Notes: generated by a model not told the origin, from the letters alone. Shown: positions 52,247 through 63,631, counted from the stretch's first letter. The stretch is DNA of 64,000 nt from Pseudomonas sp. TNT3 (GCF_010095445.2 NZ_WFGV02000016.1:1-64000), one strand, 5' to 3'. Numbers and translations: made by a program.

Positions 52247-52549
52247 ATGACCCTCAATCTCGACGAAATAATAAAAGCCCTGGCACACCCAGTACGGCGA
52301 GAAATCCTGCACTGGCTCAAAGACCCTGCCGTCGAATTTCCCGACCAGTCCCACAGCAACGAGCACGGCGTCTGCGCCGGTCAGATCGATCAACGGTGCG
52401 GCTTGTCGCAATCAACCGTGTCTGCCCACCTCGCAGTTTTGCAACGCGCCGGCCTGATCAGCAGCCGAAAAGTGGGCCAATGGCACTTCTTCAAACGTAA
52501 CGAGGAAACCATTCAGGCGTTCCTCAGCACCTTCAGCAAAGAGCTCTGA
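52247..52549 (+). CDS. ArsR-family winged-helix regulator
   Basis: 100-residue repressor-type protein: ALAHPVRREILHWLKDP, then the recognition segment CGLSQSTVSAHLAVLQRAGL and wing ISSRKVGQWHFFKRNEE. No paired-cysteine metal site of ArsR; single cysteines at about 44 and 51 could sense redox or electrophiles. The MFS and XenB genes follow in the same direction, so it probably represses this operon; operator candidates lie just upstream. Confidence 0.85.
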   Translation: MTLNLDEIIKALAHPVRREILHWLKDPAVEFPDQSHSNEHGVCAGQIDQRCGLSQSTVSAHLAVLQRAGLISSRKVGQWHFFKRNEETIQAFLSTFSKEL

Positions 52550-52583
52550 CCCTTTACGTCAGCAAGCCGACAAGGAATCAACG

Positions 52584-53750
52584 ATGCCCCTCTCGCTCCT
52601 CATTCTGGCCTTGAGCGCCTTCGCCATCGGCACGACCGAGTTCGTCATCATGGGCCTGCTGCCCGATGTGGCGGCTGACCTCGGCGTGTCGATCCCCGGC
52701 GCAGGCTGGCTGGTGACCGGTTACGCCCTCGGCGTGGCCATCGGTGCACCGTTCATGGCACTGGCCACCGCGAAATTACCGCGCAAGGCCGCCCTGGTGG
52801 CGTTGATGGGCATTTTCATCATCGGCAATCTGCTGTGTGCATTGGCCAGTGACTACAACGTCCTGATGTTTGCCCGTGTGGTGACGGCCCTCTGCCACGG
52901 TGCATTCTTCGGCATCGGTTCGGTCGTGGCGGCCAACCTGGTACCTGCCAACAAGCGCGCGTCCGCCGTGGCCTTGATGTTTACCGGCCTGACGCTGGCC
53001 AACGTGCTGGGCGTTCCACTGGGCACCGCGCTCGGTCAGGAAGCCGGCTGGCGCTCGACCTTCTGGGCCGTCACGGTCATCGGGGTCATTGCCTTGATCG
53101 GTCTGATCCGCTTCCTGCCAGCCAAGCGCGATGAAGAGAAACTCGACATGCGCGCCGAGCTGCGCGCCCTCAAAGGCGCCGGCATCTGGCTGTCCTTGAG
53201 CATGACCGCGTTGTTCGCCGCCTCGATGTTCACCCTCTTCACTTACATCGCTCCGCTGCTCGGCGATGTCACCGGCATCTCGCCAAAAGGCGTGACCTGG
53301 ACCCTGCTGCTGATTGGCCTGGGCCTGACCGTCGGCAACATCATCGGCGGCAAACTGGCCGACAAACGCCTGGCTGCCACCTTGATCGGTGTCTTCATTT
53401 CGATGGCTGTCATTTCGACCGTATTGACCTGGACCAGCGTTGCGGTAATCCCGACCGAAATCACCTTGTTCCTCTGGGCCACCGCTTCGTTTGCCGCCGT
53501 ACCGGCGCTGCAAATCAACGTAGTGACCTTCGGCAAGGCCGCGCCAAACCTGGTCTCGACCCTGAACATCGGTGCCTTCAACGTCGGCAACGCCCTCGGC
53601 GCCTGGGTCGGTGGCAGCGTCATCGCCAACGGTTTCGGCCTGACCAGTGTGCCACTGGCGGCCGCCGCATTGGCAGTACTCGCCCTGCTGGTGACCCTGA
53701 TTACTTTCCGTCAGAGCGGCAATGCCGAGCTGGCCCCTGCTACCCACTAA
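52584..53750 (+). CDS. MFS transporter (AraJ/YdhP-like)
   Basis: 388-residue 12-helix transporter. N-terminus ALSAFAIGTTEFVIMGLLPD and LVTGYALGVAIGAPFMALAT are typical of the arabinose/drug efflux DHA1 group (YdhP, YtbD). AAGGAA precedes the ATG. Between an ArsR-type regulator and an ene-reductase, so likely exports the electrophile or drug that the regulator senses. Confidence 0.88.
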   Translation: MPLSLLILALSAFAIGTTEFVIMGLLPDVAADLGVSIPGAGWLVTGYALGVAIGAPFMALATAKLPRKAALVALMGIFIIGNLLCALASDYNVLMFARVVTALCHGAFFGIGSVVAANLVPANKRASAVALMFTGLTLANVLGVPLGTALGQEAGWRSTFWAVTVIGVIALIGLIRFLPAKRDEEKLDMRAELRALKGAGIWLSLSMTALFAASMFTLFTYIAPLLGDVTGISPKGVTWTLLLIGLGLTVGNIIGGKLADKRLAATLIGVFISMAVISTVLTWTSVAVIPTEITLFLWATASFAAVPALQINVVTFGKAAPNLVSTLNIGAFNVGNALGAWVGGSVIANGFGLTSVPLAAAALAVLALLVTLITFRQSGNAELAPATH

Positions 53751-53772
53751 TTTTTCTACGAGGTTGTACTGC

Positions 53773-54822
53773 ATGACGACTATTTTCGATCCGATCAAAC
53801 TGGGCGACATCGAGTTGGCCAACCGCATCATCATGGCTCCGCTGACTCGCTGCCGCGCCGACGAAGGCCGAGTACCCAACGCGCTGATGGCTGAGTACTA
53901 CGTCCAACGCGCCTCGGCTGGCCTGATCCTCAGCGAGGCCACTTCGGTCACGCCAATCGGCGTCGGTTACCCGGATACACCGGGCATCTGGTCCAACGAT
54001 CAGGTACGTGGCTGGAGCAATGTCACCAAAGCGATCCACGGTGCCGGTGGCAAAATCTTCCTGCAGCTGTGGCACGTTGGCCGGATCTCCCATGAGATGT
54101 ATTTGAACGGCGAAACCCCGGTCGCACCGAGCGCGATCCAGCCCAAAGGTCACGTCAGCCTGGTTCGCCCAATGGCTGATTACCCGACACCGCGTGCGCT
54201 GGAAACTGCTGAAATCGCCGACATCGTCGATGCCTACCGCACCGGTGCTGAAAACGCCAAGGCCGCTGGTTTCGACGGCGTGGAAATTCACGGCGCCAAC
54301 GGCTACCTGCTCGACCAGTTCCTGCAAAGCAGCACCAACCAGCGCACCGACCATTACGGTGGCTCCCTGGAAAACCGTGCTCGCCTGCTGCTGGAAGTCA
54401 CCGACGCGGCCATCGATGTCTGGGGCGCTGGCCGCGTGGGCGTGCATCTGTCACCTCGCGCCGACCTGCATGACATGGGTGACGACAACCTCGCCGAGAC
54501 GTTCACCTACGTCGCCCGTGAACTGGGCAAGCGTGGCATCGCCTTTATCTGCTCCCGCGAGAAAGAAGGCGCCGACAGCCTGGGCCCACAATTGAAAGAA
54601 GCCTTCGGCGGTCCTTACATCGTCAACGAAAGCTTCACCAAGGAAAGCGCAAACGCCTGGCTGGCCAGCGGCAAGGCTGACGCCGTTGCATTTGGTGTTC
54701 CGTTCATTGCCAACCCGGACTTGCCGGCGCGCCTGAAAGCGGATGCGCCGCTCAATGATGCCCGTCCGGAACTGTTCTATGCCAAAGGGGCAGTGGGTTA
54801 CATTGACTACCCAGTGATGTAA
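53773..54822 (+). CDS. xenB: ene-reductase, XenB/NemA-type flavoprotein
   Basis: 349-residue old-yellow-enzyme. FDPIKLGDIELANRIIMAPL opening, LILSEATSV, LQLWHVGRIS, catalytic His-x2-Asn in VEIHGANGYLLDQFLQ and YGGSLENRARLLLE. Close to P. fluorescens XenB as I remember it; FMN-dependent reduction of alkenes, nitro-esters or maleimides with NADPH. ACGAGG precedes ATG. Last gene of the operon, followed by a strong terminator. Confidence 0.9.
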   Translation: MTTIFDPIKLGDIELANRIIMAPLTRCRADEGRVPNALMAEYYVQRASAGLILSEATSVTPIGVGYPDTPGIWSNDQVRGWSNVTKAIHGAGGKIFLQLWHVGRISHEMYLNGETPVAPSAIQPKGHVSLVRPMADYPTPRALETAEIADIVDAYRTGAENAKAAGFDGVEIHGANGYLLDQFLQSSTNQRTDHYGGSLENRARLLLEVTDAAIDVWGAGRVGVHLSPRADLHDMGDDNLAETFTYVARELGKRGIAFICSREKEGADSLGPQLKEAFGGPYIVNESFTKESANAWLASGKADAVAFGVPFIANPDLPARLKADAPLNDARPELFYAKGAVGYIDYPVM

Positions 54823-54835
54823 ATCCGCCGAGTAT

Positions 54836-54873
54836 AAAAAAGCCCCACCTGGAAACAGGTGGGGCTTTTTTTG
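54836..54873 (+). terminator. Rho-independent terminator after xenB
   Basis: AGCCCCACCT-GGAAAC-AGGTGGGGCT with a following T-run and preceding A-run; bidirectional use possible. Confidence 0.92.
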
Positions 54874-55119
54874 TATTTGATATCCAGGCGCCGGGCTAAA
54901 ACGTTTTACACCACAAGGAAGTGCAGCGGTCCCAGCCATTACAGGTGGCCTGCGCCTGTTGGCCAGCGCGATACAAAATGCCTACAAAATACGTAATGTG
55001 CCGCCTGTAAACTTGCCCCGCGTACGTATATAAAAGCCAACCATTCCATAAAGCGCGGAAAAACGGGGGCTTTGCCCGGCTCTGCCTTGACACAACCAGC
55101 AGCAATTACGCATTTTGTT

Positions 55120-55752
55120 TCATTTGCGCAGACTGGGACTCAAGCGCAGCATTTCCAACCCTGTATCGGCCCACCGCTCGGCTTCGACGTGCAGTTCAAA
55201 ACTGTCCGGTGTAAGCAACCACTGATACAGGATGCCATCGATGTATGCATGCAGGCAGATGGCGGCACGGGCCGTGTCGAGGTTTTCCGGCAATTGCCCG
55301 CGATTCACTGCATTACGCAAGGCGAGTCCGATCCGCACGTTGCAGTCCAGGCTGGCGGCCTGGCGCTGCTGGCGCAGGTCGCACATTTCATCGGTGAATT
55401 CGCATTTATGAAACAGGATTTCATTGATGCGTCGGGTTTTCGGGTCCAGAGCAACTTGATGAAACAAATGAATCAGCAGCTTCCGCATGCAGCCCAGCGG
55501 GTCGAGTTCGTCCTCGCTTTCACTGGCTTTGGCCATTTCATCCAGCGGCTCATGCAAGGTATCGAGCATGGCCTGCACCAGATCGGCCTTATTGCTGAAA
55601 TGCCAGTAAATGGCCCCGCGCGTGACGCCGGCCAGGGTTGCGATGTCGGCCAGGGTCGTGCGCGCCACGCCTCGCTCGAAAAAGGCTTTCTCTGCCGCTT
55701 CGAGTATCTGGCTACGGGTTTCCTGAGCTTCCTCTTTGGTACGACGGACCAT
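55120..55752 (-). CDS. emhR: TetR-family repressor of the RND efflux pump (EmhR/TtgR)
   Basis: 210-residue TetR protein: [40 protein letters not shown] (helix-turn-helix), then the TtgR-type ligand-binding domain ([32 protein letters not shown]). Represses the divergent emhABC; released by antibiotics, flavonoids and solvents in TtgR. Called emhR after the P. fluorescens homologue; ttgR is equally fitting. Confidence 0.9.
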   Translation of the reverse strand: MVRRTKEEAQETRSQILEAAEKAFFERGVARTTLADIATLAGVTRGAIYWHFSNKADLVQAMLDTLHEPLDEMAKASESEDELDPLGCMRKLLIHLFHQVALDPKTRRINEILFHKCEFTDEMCDLRQQRQAASLDCNVRIGLALRNAVNRGQLPENLDTARAAICLHAYIDGILYQWLLTPDSFELHVEAERWADTGLEMLRLSPSLRK

Positions 55753-55896
55753 GGCAGTACAACCTCAATCAGGATGCTTCAGCGGTGTCTGAATATCCGC
55801 TGAATAAAAGTGCAGCGAGCGCTCTTGGGACTCGTCTGCGGCCTACAATTCGAACCTTCTGGCGGCATTTGTAACTGGATGAGTACACAGCCAGGG

Positions 55897-55926
55897 TATT
55901 TACAAACAACCATGAACGTAAGTATA
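55897..55926. promoter_or_regulatory. EmhR/TtgR operator
   Basis: 30-bp pseudo-palindrome with half-sites TATTTACAAAC and GTAAGTATA between the divergent repressor and pump genes. It agrees almost base for base with the P. putida TtgR operator as I recall it. Confidence 0.75.
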
Positions 55927-56017
55927 TTACTTAGCAAGCTACTTATCCACTCAGCGCACATTTTTTACTTTCCACACTTTCTTGTGCGCAATTTGCGCGC
56001 CTGACCCGAGGATTTTC

Positions 56018-57175
56018 ATGCAATTCAAGCCAGCTGTTACCGCTCTGGTCACTGCCGTCGCCCTCGCATCGCTGCTCAGCGGATGTAAAAAGGAAGAGGC
56101 TCCACCGGCCGCACCACCTCCTCAGGTCGGCGTCGTGACTCTGCAACCGCAAGCTTTCACCCTGACCTCCGAGCTTCCAGGCCGCACCAGTGCGTACCGA
56201 ATTGCCGAAGTTCGCCCTCAGGTCAACGGCATCATTCTCAAGCGACTGTTCAAGGAAGGCGGCGACGTCAAGGCCGGTCAGCAGCTGTATCAGATCGATC
56301 CGGCAGTCTATGACGCAACGCTGAAAAGCGCAGAAGCCAACCTGCAACAAACCAAGTCGATCTCTGACCGTTACAAGCAACTGGTCAACGAGCAGGCCGT
56401 GAGCCGTCAGGAATACGACACCGCCGTCGCCAACCGGATGCAATCGGAAGCGTCGCTGCAAACCGCGCAGATCAATGTGCGCTACACCAAAGTGTATGCA
56501 CCTCTGACAGGCCGCATCGGTCGCTCCAACGTCACCGAAGGTGCCTTGGTCACCAGTGGCCAGGTCGACGCCATGGCGGTGATCCAGCAACTTGATCCGA
56601 TCTATGTCGACGTGACGCAGTCTTCCGTCGAGTTGCTCGAGCTGCGCCGCGAGCTGGAAAGCGGTCGCCTGCAAAAGGCTGGTGATACCGCCGCCGCGGT
56701 CAAACTGACCCTGGAAGACGGCAGCCAGTACAAACAGGAAGGTAAACTCGAGTTCTCCGAAGTCTCGGTTGACCAGACCACCGGTTCCGTCACCCTGCGC
56801 GCGGTATTCCCGAACCCTGATCACACGCTGCTGCCCGGTATGTTCGTGCACGCACAGCTGCAGGCTGGTGTGAACAGCGCCGCCATTCTGGCCCCGCAAC
56901 AAGGCGTGACCCGTGACCTCAAAGGCACGCCAACCGCCCTGGTTGTCGGACCGGACAACAAGGTTGAGCTGCGCCAACTCAAGGCCAGTCGCACCGTGGG
57001 TAGCCAATGGCTGATCGAAGACGGCCTCAAGGCCGGCGATCGCCTGATCACCGAAGGGCTGCAATTCGTCAAGCCAGGCGTTGAAGTCAAGCCGACTGAA
57101 GCGACTAACGTAGGCAACAAGAACCCGGTCCCCGCACAGGCAGCTGATAAGGCTTCCAGCGGCAAAGGGGAGTAA
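56018..57175 (+). CDS. emhA: RND efflux periplasmic adaptor
   Basis: 385-residue membrane fusion protein, lipoprotein (LLSGC, Cys23). HlyD-like layout: beta-barrel, lipoyl (EVRPQVNGIILKRLFKEGGD), helical hairpin (about 95-165) and C-terminal domain (ALVVGPDNKVELRQLKASRT). Joins EmhB and EmhC. ATG 56018 has GAGG upstream. First gene of the emhABC operon, three bases before emhB. Confidence 0.92.
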   Translation: MQFKPAVTALVTAVALASLLSGCKKEEAPPAAPPPQVGVVTLQPQAFTLTSELPGRTSAYRIAEVRPQVNGIILKRLFKEGGDVKAGQQLYQIDPAVYDATLKSAEANLQQTKSISDRYKQLVNEQAVSRQEYDTAVANRMQSEASLQTAQINVRYTKVYAPLTGRIGRSNVTEGALVTSGQVDAMAVIQQLDPIYVDVTQSSVELLELRRELESGRLQKAGDTAAAVKLTLEDGSQYKQEGKLEFSEVSVDQTTGSVTLRAVFPNPDHTLLPGMFVHAQLQAGVNSAAILAPQQGVTRDLKGTPTALVVGPDNKVELRQLKASRTVGSQWLIEDGLKAGDRLITEGLQFVKPGVEVKPTEATNVGNKNPVPAQAADKASSGKGE

Positions 57176-57178
57176 CCC

Positions 57179-60100
57179 ATGTCGAAATTTTTTATCGACC
57201 GTCCGATTTTCGCCTGGGTAATTGCCCTGGTGATCATGCTGGTCGGGGCACTATCGATCCTCAAACTGCCCATCAACCAATACCCGAGCATTGCGCCACC
57301 GGCCATTGCAATCCAGGTAACGTACCCGGGCGCGTCTGCACAAACCGTGCAGGACACCGTGGTGCAAGTGATCGAGCAACAGCTCAACGGTATCGATAAC
57401 CTGCGTTATGTCTCCTCGGAAAGTAACTCCGACGGCAGCATGACCATTACCGCGACCTTCGAGCAGGGCACCAACTCCGATACCGCGCAGGTTCAGGTCC
57501 AGAACAAACTGAACCTGGCCACCCCGCTGCTGCCGCAAGAAGTGCAGCAACAGGGGATCCGCGTGACCAAGGCAGTGAAAAACTTCCTGTTGGTCATCGG
57601 CGTGGTGTCGCGCGACGGCAGCATGACCAAGGACGACCTGTCCAACTACATCGTGTCGAACATGCAGGACCCGATCTCCCGGACCGCCGGTGTCGGTGAC
57701 TTCCAGGTCTTCGGTTCGCAGTACGCGATGCGGGTCTGGCTCGACCCGGCCAAGTTGAACAACTTCAACCTGACCCCGGTGGACGTCAAAGCCGCCATTG
57801 CTGCACAGAACATCCAGGTGTCCTCCGGGCAACTGGGCGGCCTGCCTGCGGCGCCTGGCCAGCAATTGAACGCCACCATCATCGGCAAGACCCGCCTGCA
57901 GACCGCCGAGCAGTTCAACAAGATTCTGCTGAAGGTCAACAAAGACGGTTCGCAAGTGCGCCTGTCAGACGTCGCCGATGTCGGCCTGGGCGGTGAGAAC
58001 TACAGCATCAATGCCCAGTTCAACGGCGCACCGGCTTCCGGTCTCGCAGTGAAACTGGCCAACGGTGCCAACGCCCTCGACACCGCAAAAGCACTGCGCA
58101 ACACCATCGACACCCTCAAGCCATTCTTCCCGGAAGGCATGGAAGTGGTGTTCCCGTATGACACGACGCCGGTCGTGACCGAGTCGATCAAGGGTGTAGT
58201 TGAAACCCTGGTCGAAGCGATCGTGCTGGTGTTCCTGGTGATGTTCCTGTTCCTGCAAAACTTCCGCGCCACCGTCATCACCACGATGACTGTACCGGTC
58301 GTATTGCTCGGTACGTTCGGCATCCTTGCGGCCTTTGGTTTCAGCATCAACACCCTGACCATGTTCGGTATGGTTCTCGCCATCGGCTTGCTGGTGGATG
58401 ACGCCATCGTCGTGGTGGAGAACGTCGAACGGGTCATGAGCGAAGAAGGTCTTTCACCCAAGGAGGCCACCAAGAAATCCATGGGGCAGATCCAGGGTGC
58501 ACTGGTCGGTATCGCCCTGGTTCTGTCGGCGGTACTGCTGCCGATGGCGTTCTTCAGCGGCTCCACGGGCGTGATCTACAAACAGTTCTCGATCACCATC
58601 GTATCGGCCATGGCCTTGTCGGTGCTGGTTGCCCTGATCTTCACCCCGGCGCTGTGCGCCACCATGCTCAAGGCAATTCCGAAAGGCGAGCACGGCACCC
58701 CGAAACGCGGCTTCTTCGGCTGGTTCAACCGCAGCTTCGATCGCGGCGTGAAAAGCTACGAACGCGGCGTGGGCAACATGCTCACGCACAAGGCGCCGTA
58801 CCTGCTGGCGTACGTAATTATTCTGGTCGGCATGATCTGGCTGTTCACCCGTATTCCAACGGCGTTCCTGCCGGAAGAAGACCAGGGTGTACTGTTTGCC
58901 CAGGTGCAGACTCCAGCCGGCTCCAGTGCCGAACGGACTCAGGTGGTGATCGACGAGATGCGTTCCTACCTGCTGGATAAAGAGTCCAGCGCAGTCGCCT
59001 CGGTGTTTACCGTTAACGGCTTCAACTTTGCCGGTCGCGGCCAGAGCTCGGGCCTTGCGTTCATCATGCTCAAGCCGTGGGATCAGCGGGATGCGGACAA
59101 CAGCGTGTTCAAGCTCGCCGAACGCGCACAGACGCACTTCTTCAGTTTCCGCGATGCCATGGTGTTTGCCTTCGCACCGCCAGCGGTACTGGAGCTGGGT
59201 AACGCCACCGGTTTCGACGTGTTCCTGCAAGACCGTGCCGGTATCGGTCACGAGAAGCTGATGGAGGCGCGCAACCAGTTCCTTGGCATGGCGGCCCAGA
59301 GCAAAGTGCTCTATCAGGTGCGCCCGAACGGACTGAACGACGAACCGCAATACCAGTTGGAAATCGATGACGAGAAGGCCAGTGCCCTGGGCATTACCCT
59401 CACCGACATCAACAGCACCCTGTCGATTGCCTTGGGCAGTAGCTACGTCAACGACTTCATCGACCGTGGTCGCGTGAAGAAAGTGTACATACAAGGTCAG
59501 CCAAACTCGCGGATGAGCCCGGAAGACATCAAGAAATGGTACGTACGCAACGCTGAAGGAACCATGGTGCCCTTCTCGGCTTTCGCCAAGGGACAGTGGA
59601 TCTACGGTGCTCCGAAACTGTCGCGTTACAACGGTGTAGAAGCGATGGAAATCCTCGGCGCCCCGGCTCCAGGCTACTCCACCGGTGAAGCCATGGCCGA
59701 AGTCGAAGCGCTGGCGAAGAAACTGCCGGCGGGTGTGGGTATTTCCTGGACCGGCCTGTCGTACGAAGAACGGCTGTCCGGTTCCCAGGCTCCCGCGTTG
59801 TACGCGTTGTCGCTGCTGATGGTGTTCCTGTGTCTGGCGGCGCTGTACGAAAGCTGGTCGATTCCGATCGCGGTGATGCTGGTGGTGCCACTGGGGGTCA
59901 TCGGCGCGCTGCTGGCGACCAGTTTGCGCGGCCTGTCCAACGACGTTTACTTCCAGGTGGGCCTGTTGACAACCATCGGTCTGGCCGCGAAAAACGCCAT
60001 TCTGATCGTCGAATTCGCCAAAGAACTGAATGAACAGGGAATGAGTCTGCGCGATGCCGCGATTGAAGCCTGCCGCATGCGTTTGCGCCCGATCATCATG

Positions 60101-60328
60101 ACCTCCCTCGCCTTCGTTCTGGGCGTGGTGCCACTGGCGATTTCCACGGGTGCAGGTTCAGGTAGCCAACACGCCATCGGTACCGGGGTTATTGGCGGTA
60201 TGATCACGGCCACGGTCCTGGCAATCTTCTGGGTACCCCTGTTCTTCGTCACCGTGTCGTCCATCGGTCAGCGCAAAAAAACCGATGAAGATGACGCAAT
60301 CGAAACTCCTAAAGAGGCTGGCCAATGA
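57179..60328 (+). CDS. emhB: RND efflux inner-membrane transporter
   Basis: 1049-residue HAE1-type RND pump, full length. Opening [22 protein letters not shown]4 proton-relay region [18 protein letters not shown] (Asp pair), and C-terminal [17 protein letters not shown] are all intact. Extrudes hydrophobic drugs and aromatic hydrocarbons, by analogy with EmhB and TtgB. Overlaps emhC by 4 bp. Confidence 0.95.
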   Translation: MSKFFIDRPIFAWVIALVIMLVGALSILKLPINQYPSIAPPAIAIQVTYPGASAQTVQDTVVQVIEQQLNGIDNLRYVSSESNSDGSMTITATFEQGTNSDTAQVQVQNKLNLATPLLPQEVQQQGIRVTKAVKNFLLVIGVVSRDGSMTKDDLSNYIVSNMQDPISRTAGVGDFQVFGSQYAMRVWLDPAKLNNFNLTPVDVKAAIAAQNIQVSSGQLGGLPAAPGQQLNATIIGKTRLQTAEQFNKILLKVNKDGSQVRLSDVADVGLGGENYSINAQFNGAPASGLAVKLANGANALDTAKALRNTIDTLKPFFPEGMEVVFPYDTTPVVTESIKGVVETLVEAIVLVFLVMFLFLQNFRATVITTMTVPVVLLGTFGILAAFGFSINTLTMFGMVLAIGLLVDDAIVVVENVERVMSEEGLSPKEATKKSMGQIQGALVGIALVLSAVLLPMAFFSGSTGVIYKQFSITIVSAMALSVLVALIFTPALCATMLKAIPKGEHGTPKRGFFGWFNRSFDRGVKSYERGVGNMLTHKAPYLLAYVIILVGMIWLFTRIPTAFLPEEDQGVLFAQVQTPAGSSAERTQVVIDEMRSYLLDKESSAVASVFTVNGFNFAGRGQSSGLAFIMLKPWDQRDADNSVFKLAERAQTHFFSFRDAMVFAFAPPAVLELGNATGFDVFLQDRAGIGHEKLMEARNQFLGMAAQSKVLYQVRPNGLNDEPQYQLEIDDEKASALGITLTDINSTLSIALGSSYVNDFIDRGRVKKVYIQGQPNSRMSPEDIKKWYVRNAEGTMVPFSAFAKGQWIYGAPKLSRYNGVEAMEILGAPAPGYSTGEAMAEVEALAKKLPAGVGISWTGLSYEERLSGSQAPALYALSLLMVFLCLAALYESWSIPIAVMLVVPLGVIGALLATSLRGLSNDVYFQVGLLTTIGLAAKNAILIVEFAKELNEQGMSLRDAAIEACRMRLRPIIMTSLAFVLGVVPLAISTGAGSGSQHAIGTGVIGGMITATVLAIFWVPLFFVTVSSIGQRKKTDEDDAIETPKEAGQ

Positions 60329-61785
60329 GCAAGTCGCTACTCTCCCTAGCCGTTGCCGCGTTTGTGCTCAGTGGCTGCTCGCTGATACCTGATTATCAGC
60401 AGCCCGCGGCACCGGTTCCGAGCGAATTCCCGCAGGGCCCGGCGTACTCGCCGGCCCAGGCACCGAATCAGGCCGCTGCCGAACAAGGCTGGAAGCAGTT
60501 TTTCCATGATCCGGCGCTGCAACAGCTGATCCAGGTTGCTCTGGAAAACAACCGGGACCTGCGTGTCGCAGCCCTGAACATCGACGCCTTCGCGGCCCAG
60601 TACCGCATTCAGCGCGCGGACCTGTTCCCGGCTGTTTCGGCCAATGGCACGGGCAGCCGTCAGCGTGTCCCGGCGAACGCTTCGCAAACCGGTGAAGCGG
60701 GTATTGTCAGCTCGTATTCGGCCACAGTCGGCATCAGCGCCTATGAACTCGACCTGTTCGGTCGGGTTCGCAGCCTGAGCGAACAAGCCCTGCAACAATA
60801 CTTCGCGACCGAAGAAGGCCGCCGCAGCACTCAGATCAGCCTTGTGGGCAGCGTAGCCAATGCCTACCTGACCTGGCAGGCGGACAAAGAACTGCTCAAG
60901 CTGACCCAGGACACCCTCGGGGCGTTCCAGGAGAGCTACAAGCTCACCGCACGCAGCAACGAAGTAGGTGTGGCCTCGGCACTGGACCTCGCTCAGTCGC
61001 GCACCTCGGTGGAAAACGCCCGTGCCCAACTGGCGAAGTACACCCGTCAGGTCGCTCAGGACGAAAACAGCCTGGTGCTGCTGCTCGGCACCGGTATCCC
61101 GGCCAACCTGCAAGCCGCCAAGCCGCTGTCTGATGACTTGTTGAGCGACGTTCCGCCCGGCTTGCCGTCGGACTTGCTGCAACGTCGTCCGGACATCCTG
61201 CAGGCCGAATACAACCTCAAGGCTGCCAACGCCAACATCGGCGCGGCACGGGCTGCGTTCTTCCCGAGCATCAGCCTGACAGCCAACGCCGGTTCCCTGA
61301 GCCCGGACCTTTCGGGTCTGTTCAAGGGTGGCTCGGGCACCTGGTTGTTCCAGCCGCAAATCAATCTGCCGATCTTCAATGCCGGCAGCCTGCGCGCCAG
61401 CCTGGACTACTCGAAAATCCAGAAAGACATTGGCGTGGCGAACTACGAGAAGTCCATTCAAACGGCCTTCCAGGAAGTCGCCGACGGCCTGGCCGCCCGC
61501 CAGACCTACACCGAGCAACTGCAGGCCCAGCGTGATTTCGTCACCGCCAACCAGGACTACTACCGTCTGGCCGAGCGTCGATATCGCATTGGTGTCGACA
61601 GCAACCTGACCTTCCTCGATGCCCAGCGTCAGCTGTTCAGTGCCCAACAGGTATTGATCACCGACCGTCTGGCGCAACTGGTCAGTGCAGTCAATCTGTA
61701 CAAGGCACTGGGCGGTGGCTGGAATGAGCAAACGGCCAGGAACGAGCCTTTGAAAGAAGAAGCGCCGAAGATGAAGTTGTTCTGA
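60325..61785 (+). CDS. emhC: RND efflux outer-membrane channel
   Basis: 486-residue TolC-class lipoprotein (VLSGC, Cys18) of the NodT/OprM type; two outer membrane factor repeats with long helices ([40 protein letters not shown]). Forms the outer-membrane duct for EmhAB. Overlaps emhB (ATGA). A terminator follows at 61808. Confidence 0.93.
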   Translation: MSKSLLSLAVAAFVLSGCSLIPDYQQPAAPVPSEFPQGPAYSPAQAPNQAAAEQGWKQFFHDPALQQLIQVALENNRDLRVAALNIDAFAAQYRIQRADLFPAVSANGTGSRQRVPANASQTGEAGIVSSYSATVGISAYELDLFGRVRSLSEQALQQYFATEEGRRSTQISLVGSVANAYLTWQADKELLKLTQDTLGAFQESYKLTARSNEVGVASALDLAQSRTSVENARAQLAKYTRQVAQDENSLVLLLGTGIPANLQAAKPLSDDLLSDVPPGLPSDLLQRRPDILQAEYNLKAANANIGAARAAFFPSISLTANAGSLSPDLSGLFKGGSGTWLFQPQINLPIFNAGSLRASLDYSKIQKDIGVANYEKSIQTAFQEVADGLAARQTYTEQLQAQRDFVTANQDYYRLAERRYRIGVDSNLTFLDAQRQLFSAQQVLITDRLAQLVSAVNLYKALGGGWNEQTARNEPLKEEAPKMKLF

Positions 61786-61807
61786 TAGCGCTGTGAGTCA
61801 ACTTGAA

Positions 61808-61831
61808 GCCCACCTCCTGGTGGGCTTTTTG
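61808..61831 (+). terminator. Rho-independent terminator after emhC
   Basis: GCCCACC-TCCT-GGTGGGC followed by five T. Confidence 0.88.
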
Positions 61832-61862
61832 TTGGCAGCGCAAAAGGTCTGTTGTTCGTCGT

Positions 61863-61957
61863 GGCCCCATCGCCAGCAGGCTGGCTCCCACAGGGAACCG
61901 GGTTTCTGCAGGAAGAAAGGAGTCCAATGTGGGAGCTAGCCTGCTAGCGATGAGGCC
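61863..61957. repeat. REPIN
   Basis: GGCCCCATCGCCAGCAGGCT… and …AGCCTGCTAGCGATGAGGCC face each other between the emhC terminator and the porin gene. Confidence 0.75.
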
Positions 61958-62216
61958 AGCCCCTACACAAAAAAACCGGAACCATGTTGCGTTCGATAAT
62001 CGCCCAAAACCTGCTTTTAACAATTGAACCATCCAGTACATTCCCCGCACCATTCTCCGCACAAGACCAATAACATCAGGTTCGACCTCATGCCCCCGCG
62101 CCCTGCCCTGTCCGGCTGATCCCGTTCGTTTTTGTCCCGATTTCCGATGGTTGTCTGCAACCCCAAAGGTCGCGGCATTACCCGCTTCATCCCCAAGAAT
62201 TAGAGAGACCGAGCCC

Positions 62217-63476
62217 ATGACGCCTTCCCCCGCGCAGTACTTCGTTCCCAGCCTGATCGCCGTCGCCCTGGCCAGCACAGCCCTTCCCGCCCAGGCTGAG
62301 GAGGCAGGTTTTGTCGAAGACGCCAAGGTCAACCTGAACCTGCGCAACTTCTACATCAATCGCAACTTCACCAACCCGACCAAGGCGCAGGGCAAGGCTG
62401 AGGAATGGACACAGAGTTTCATCCTCGACGCTAAATCCGGTTTCACTCAAGGCACAGTCGGGTTTGGTCTGGATGTGTTGGGGCTGTACGCGGTGAAGCT
62501 CGACGGAGGCCAGGGCACCGGTGGAACGCAGTTGTTGCCGCTGGACCAAGACGGTCGTCCGGCGAACAATTTCGGCCGCACCAATGTCGCGTTCAAGGCG
62601 AAGCTGTCCCAGACCGAAGTGAAGGTCGGCGAGTGGATGCCAGTGCTGCCGATCCTGCGCTCGGACGACGGACGTTCCCTGCCGCAAACCTTTCGTGGGG
62701 GCCAGATCACCTCCAAGGAAATCAACGGACTGACGCTGTACGGTGGTCAGTTCCGCGCCAACAGCCCGCGGGATGACAGCAGCATGAGCGACATGTCGAT
62801 GACCGGAAAAGCGGCCTTCACCTCCGACCGCTTCAACTTTCAGGGCGGCGAGTACGTTTTCAACGAGAAGCGCACGCAGATCGCGCTGTGGAACGCCGAA
62901 CTCAAGGACATCTACAGCCAGCAATTCGTCAACCTGATCCATAGCCAGCCCTTCGGCGACTGGACCTTGGGCGCCAATCTGGGGTTCTTCTACGGCAAGG
63001 AAGACGGCAGCGCCCGGGCCGGCGATCTGGACAACAAGACCTGGTCGGGCCTGTTCTCGGCCAAGTACGGCGGCCACACCTTCTACGTCGGTTTGCAGAA
63101 GCTGACCGGCGACAGCGCCTGGATGCGCGTCAACGGCACCAGCGGCGGTACATTGGCCAACGACAGCTACAACGCCAGCTACGACAACGCCCGGGAAAAA
63201 TCCTGGCAGCTGCGCCATGACTACAACTTTGTCGCCCTTGGAATTCCCGGCCTGACCCTGATGAATCGCTACATCAGCGGCGACAATGTGCACACCGGCA
63301 CGGTGACCGATGGCAAGGAATGGGGACGCGAAAGCGAATTGGGCTACACCGTACAGAGCGGCGCATTGAAGGATTTAAACGTGAAATGGCGCAACTCGAC
63401 CATGCGCCGGGATTACAGCAACAACGAGTTTGATGAGAACCGCGTGATCGTCAGCTACCCGATCAGTCTGTTGTAA
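62217..63476 (+). CDS. OprD-family porin (BenF-like)
   Basis: 419-residue outer membrane porin: signal peptide (VALASTALPAQA-EEAGF), NLNLRNFYINRNF, then 18-strand barrel with repeated aromatic-rich strands and a final FDENRVIVSYPISLL. OprD porins take up small carboxylates or amino acids; beside pcaC and in the place of the KT2440 BenF-like porin, an aromatic acid such as protocatechuate or benzoate is likely. ATG 62217 with GAGAG upstream. Confidence 0.87.
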   Translation: MTPSPAQYFVPSLIAVALASTALPAQAEEAGFVEDAKVNLNLRNFYINRNFTNPTKAQGKAEEWTQSFILDAKSGFTQGTVGFGLDVLGLYAVKLDGGQGTGGTQLLPLDQDGRPANNFGRTNVAFKAKLSQTEVKVGEWMPVLPILRSDDGRSLPQTFRGGQITSKEINGLTLYGGQFRANSPRDDSSMSDMSMTGKAAFTSDRFNFQGGEYVFNEKRTQIALWNAELKDIYSQQFVNLIHSQPFGDWTLGANLGFFYGKEDGSARAGDLDNKTWSGLFSAKYGGHTFYVGLQKLTGDSAWMRVNGTSGGTLANDSYNASYDNAREKSWQLRHDYNFVALGIPGLTLMNRYISGDNVHTGTVTDGKEWGRESELGYTVQSGALKDLNVKWRNSTMRRDYSNNEFDENRVIVSYPISLL

Positions 63477-63482
63477 ACCTCA

Positions 63483-63606
63483 AGGACGCCATCGCGGGCA
63501 AGTCGAATCGTCGCACCGCCGGCTCCCACAGGGGATCTTCAGTGAACGTATATTCTGCGCTCACACCAGCCCTCTGTGGGAGCCGGGCTTGCCCGCGATG
63601 GCGTCA
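63483..63606. repeat. REPIN with an interrupted left arm
   Basis: Right arm CTGTGGGAGCCGGGCTTGCC… GATGGCGTC is intact; the left arm (GACGCCATCGCGGGCAAG … CCGGCTCCCACAG) is interrupted by about 14 bases. Lies between convergent porin and pcaC. Confidence 0.7.
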
Positions 63607-63631
63607 GTTCATTCAACAAAAACCCTGATGA

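Noticed and set aside
60346-61731. 461-codon open frame opposite emhC
   Set aside because: Antisense artefact of a high-GC gene; no domain features, and emhC is intact.
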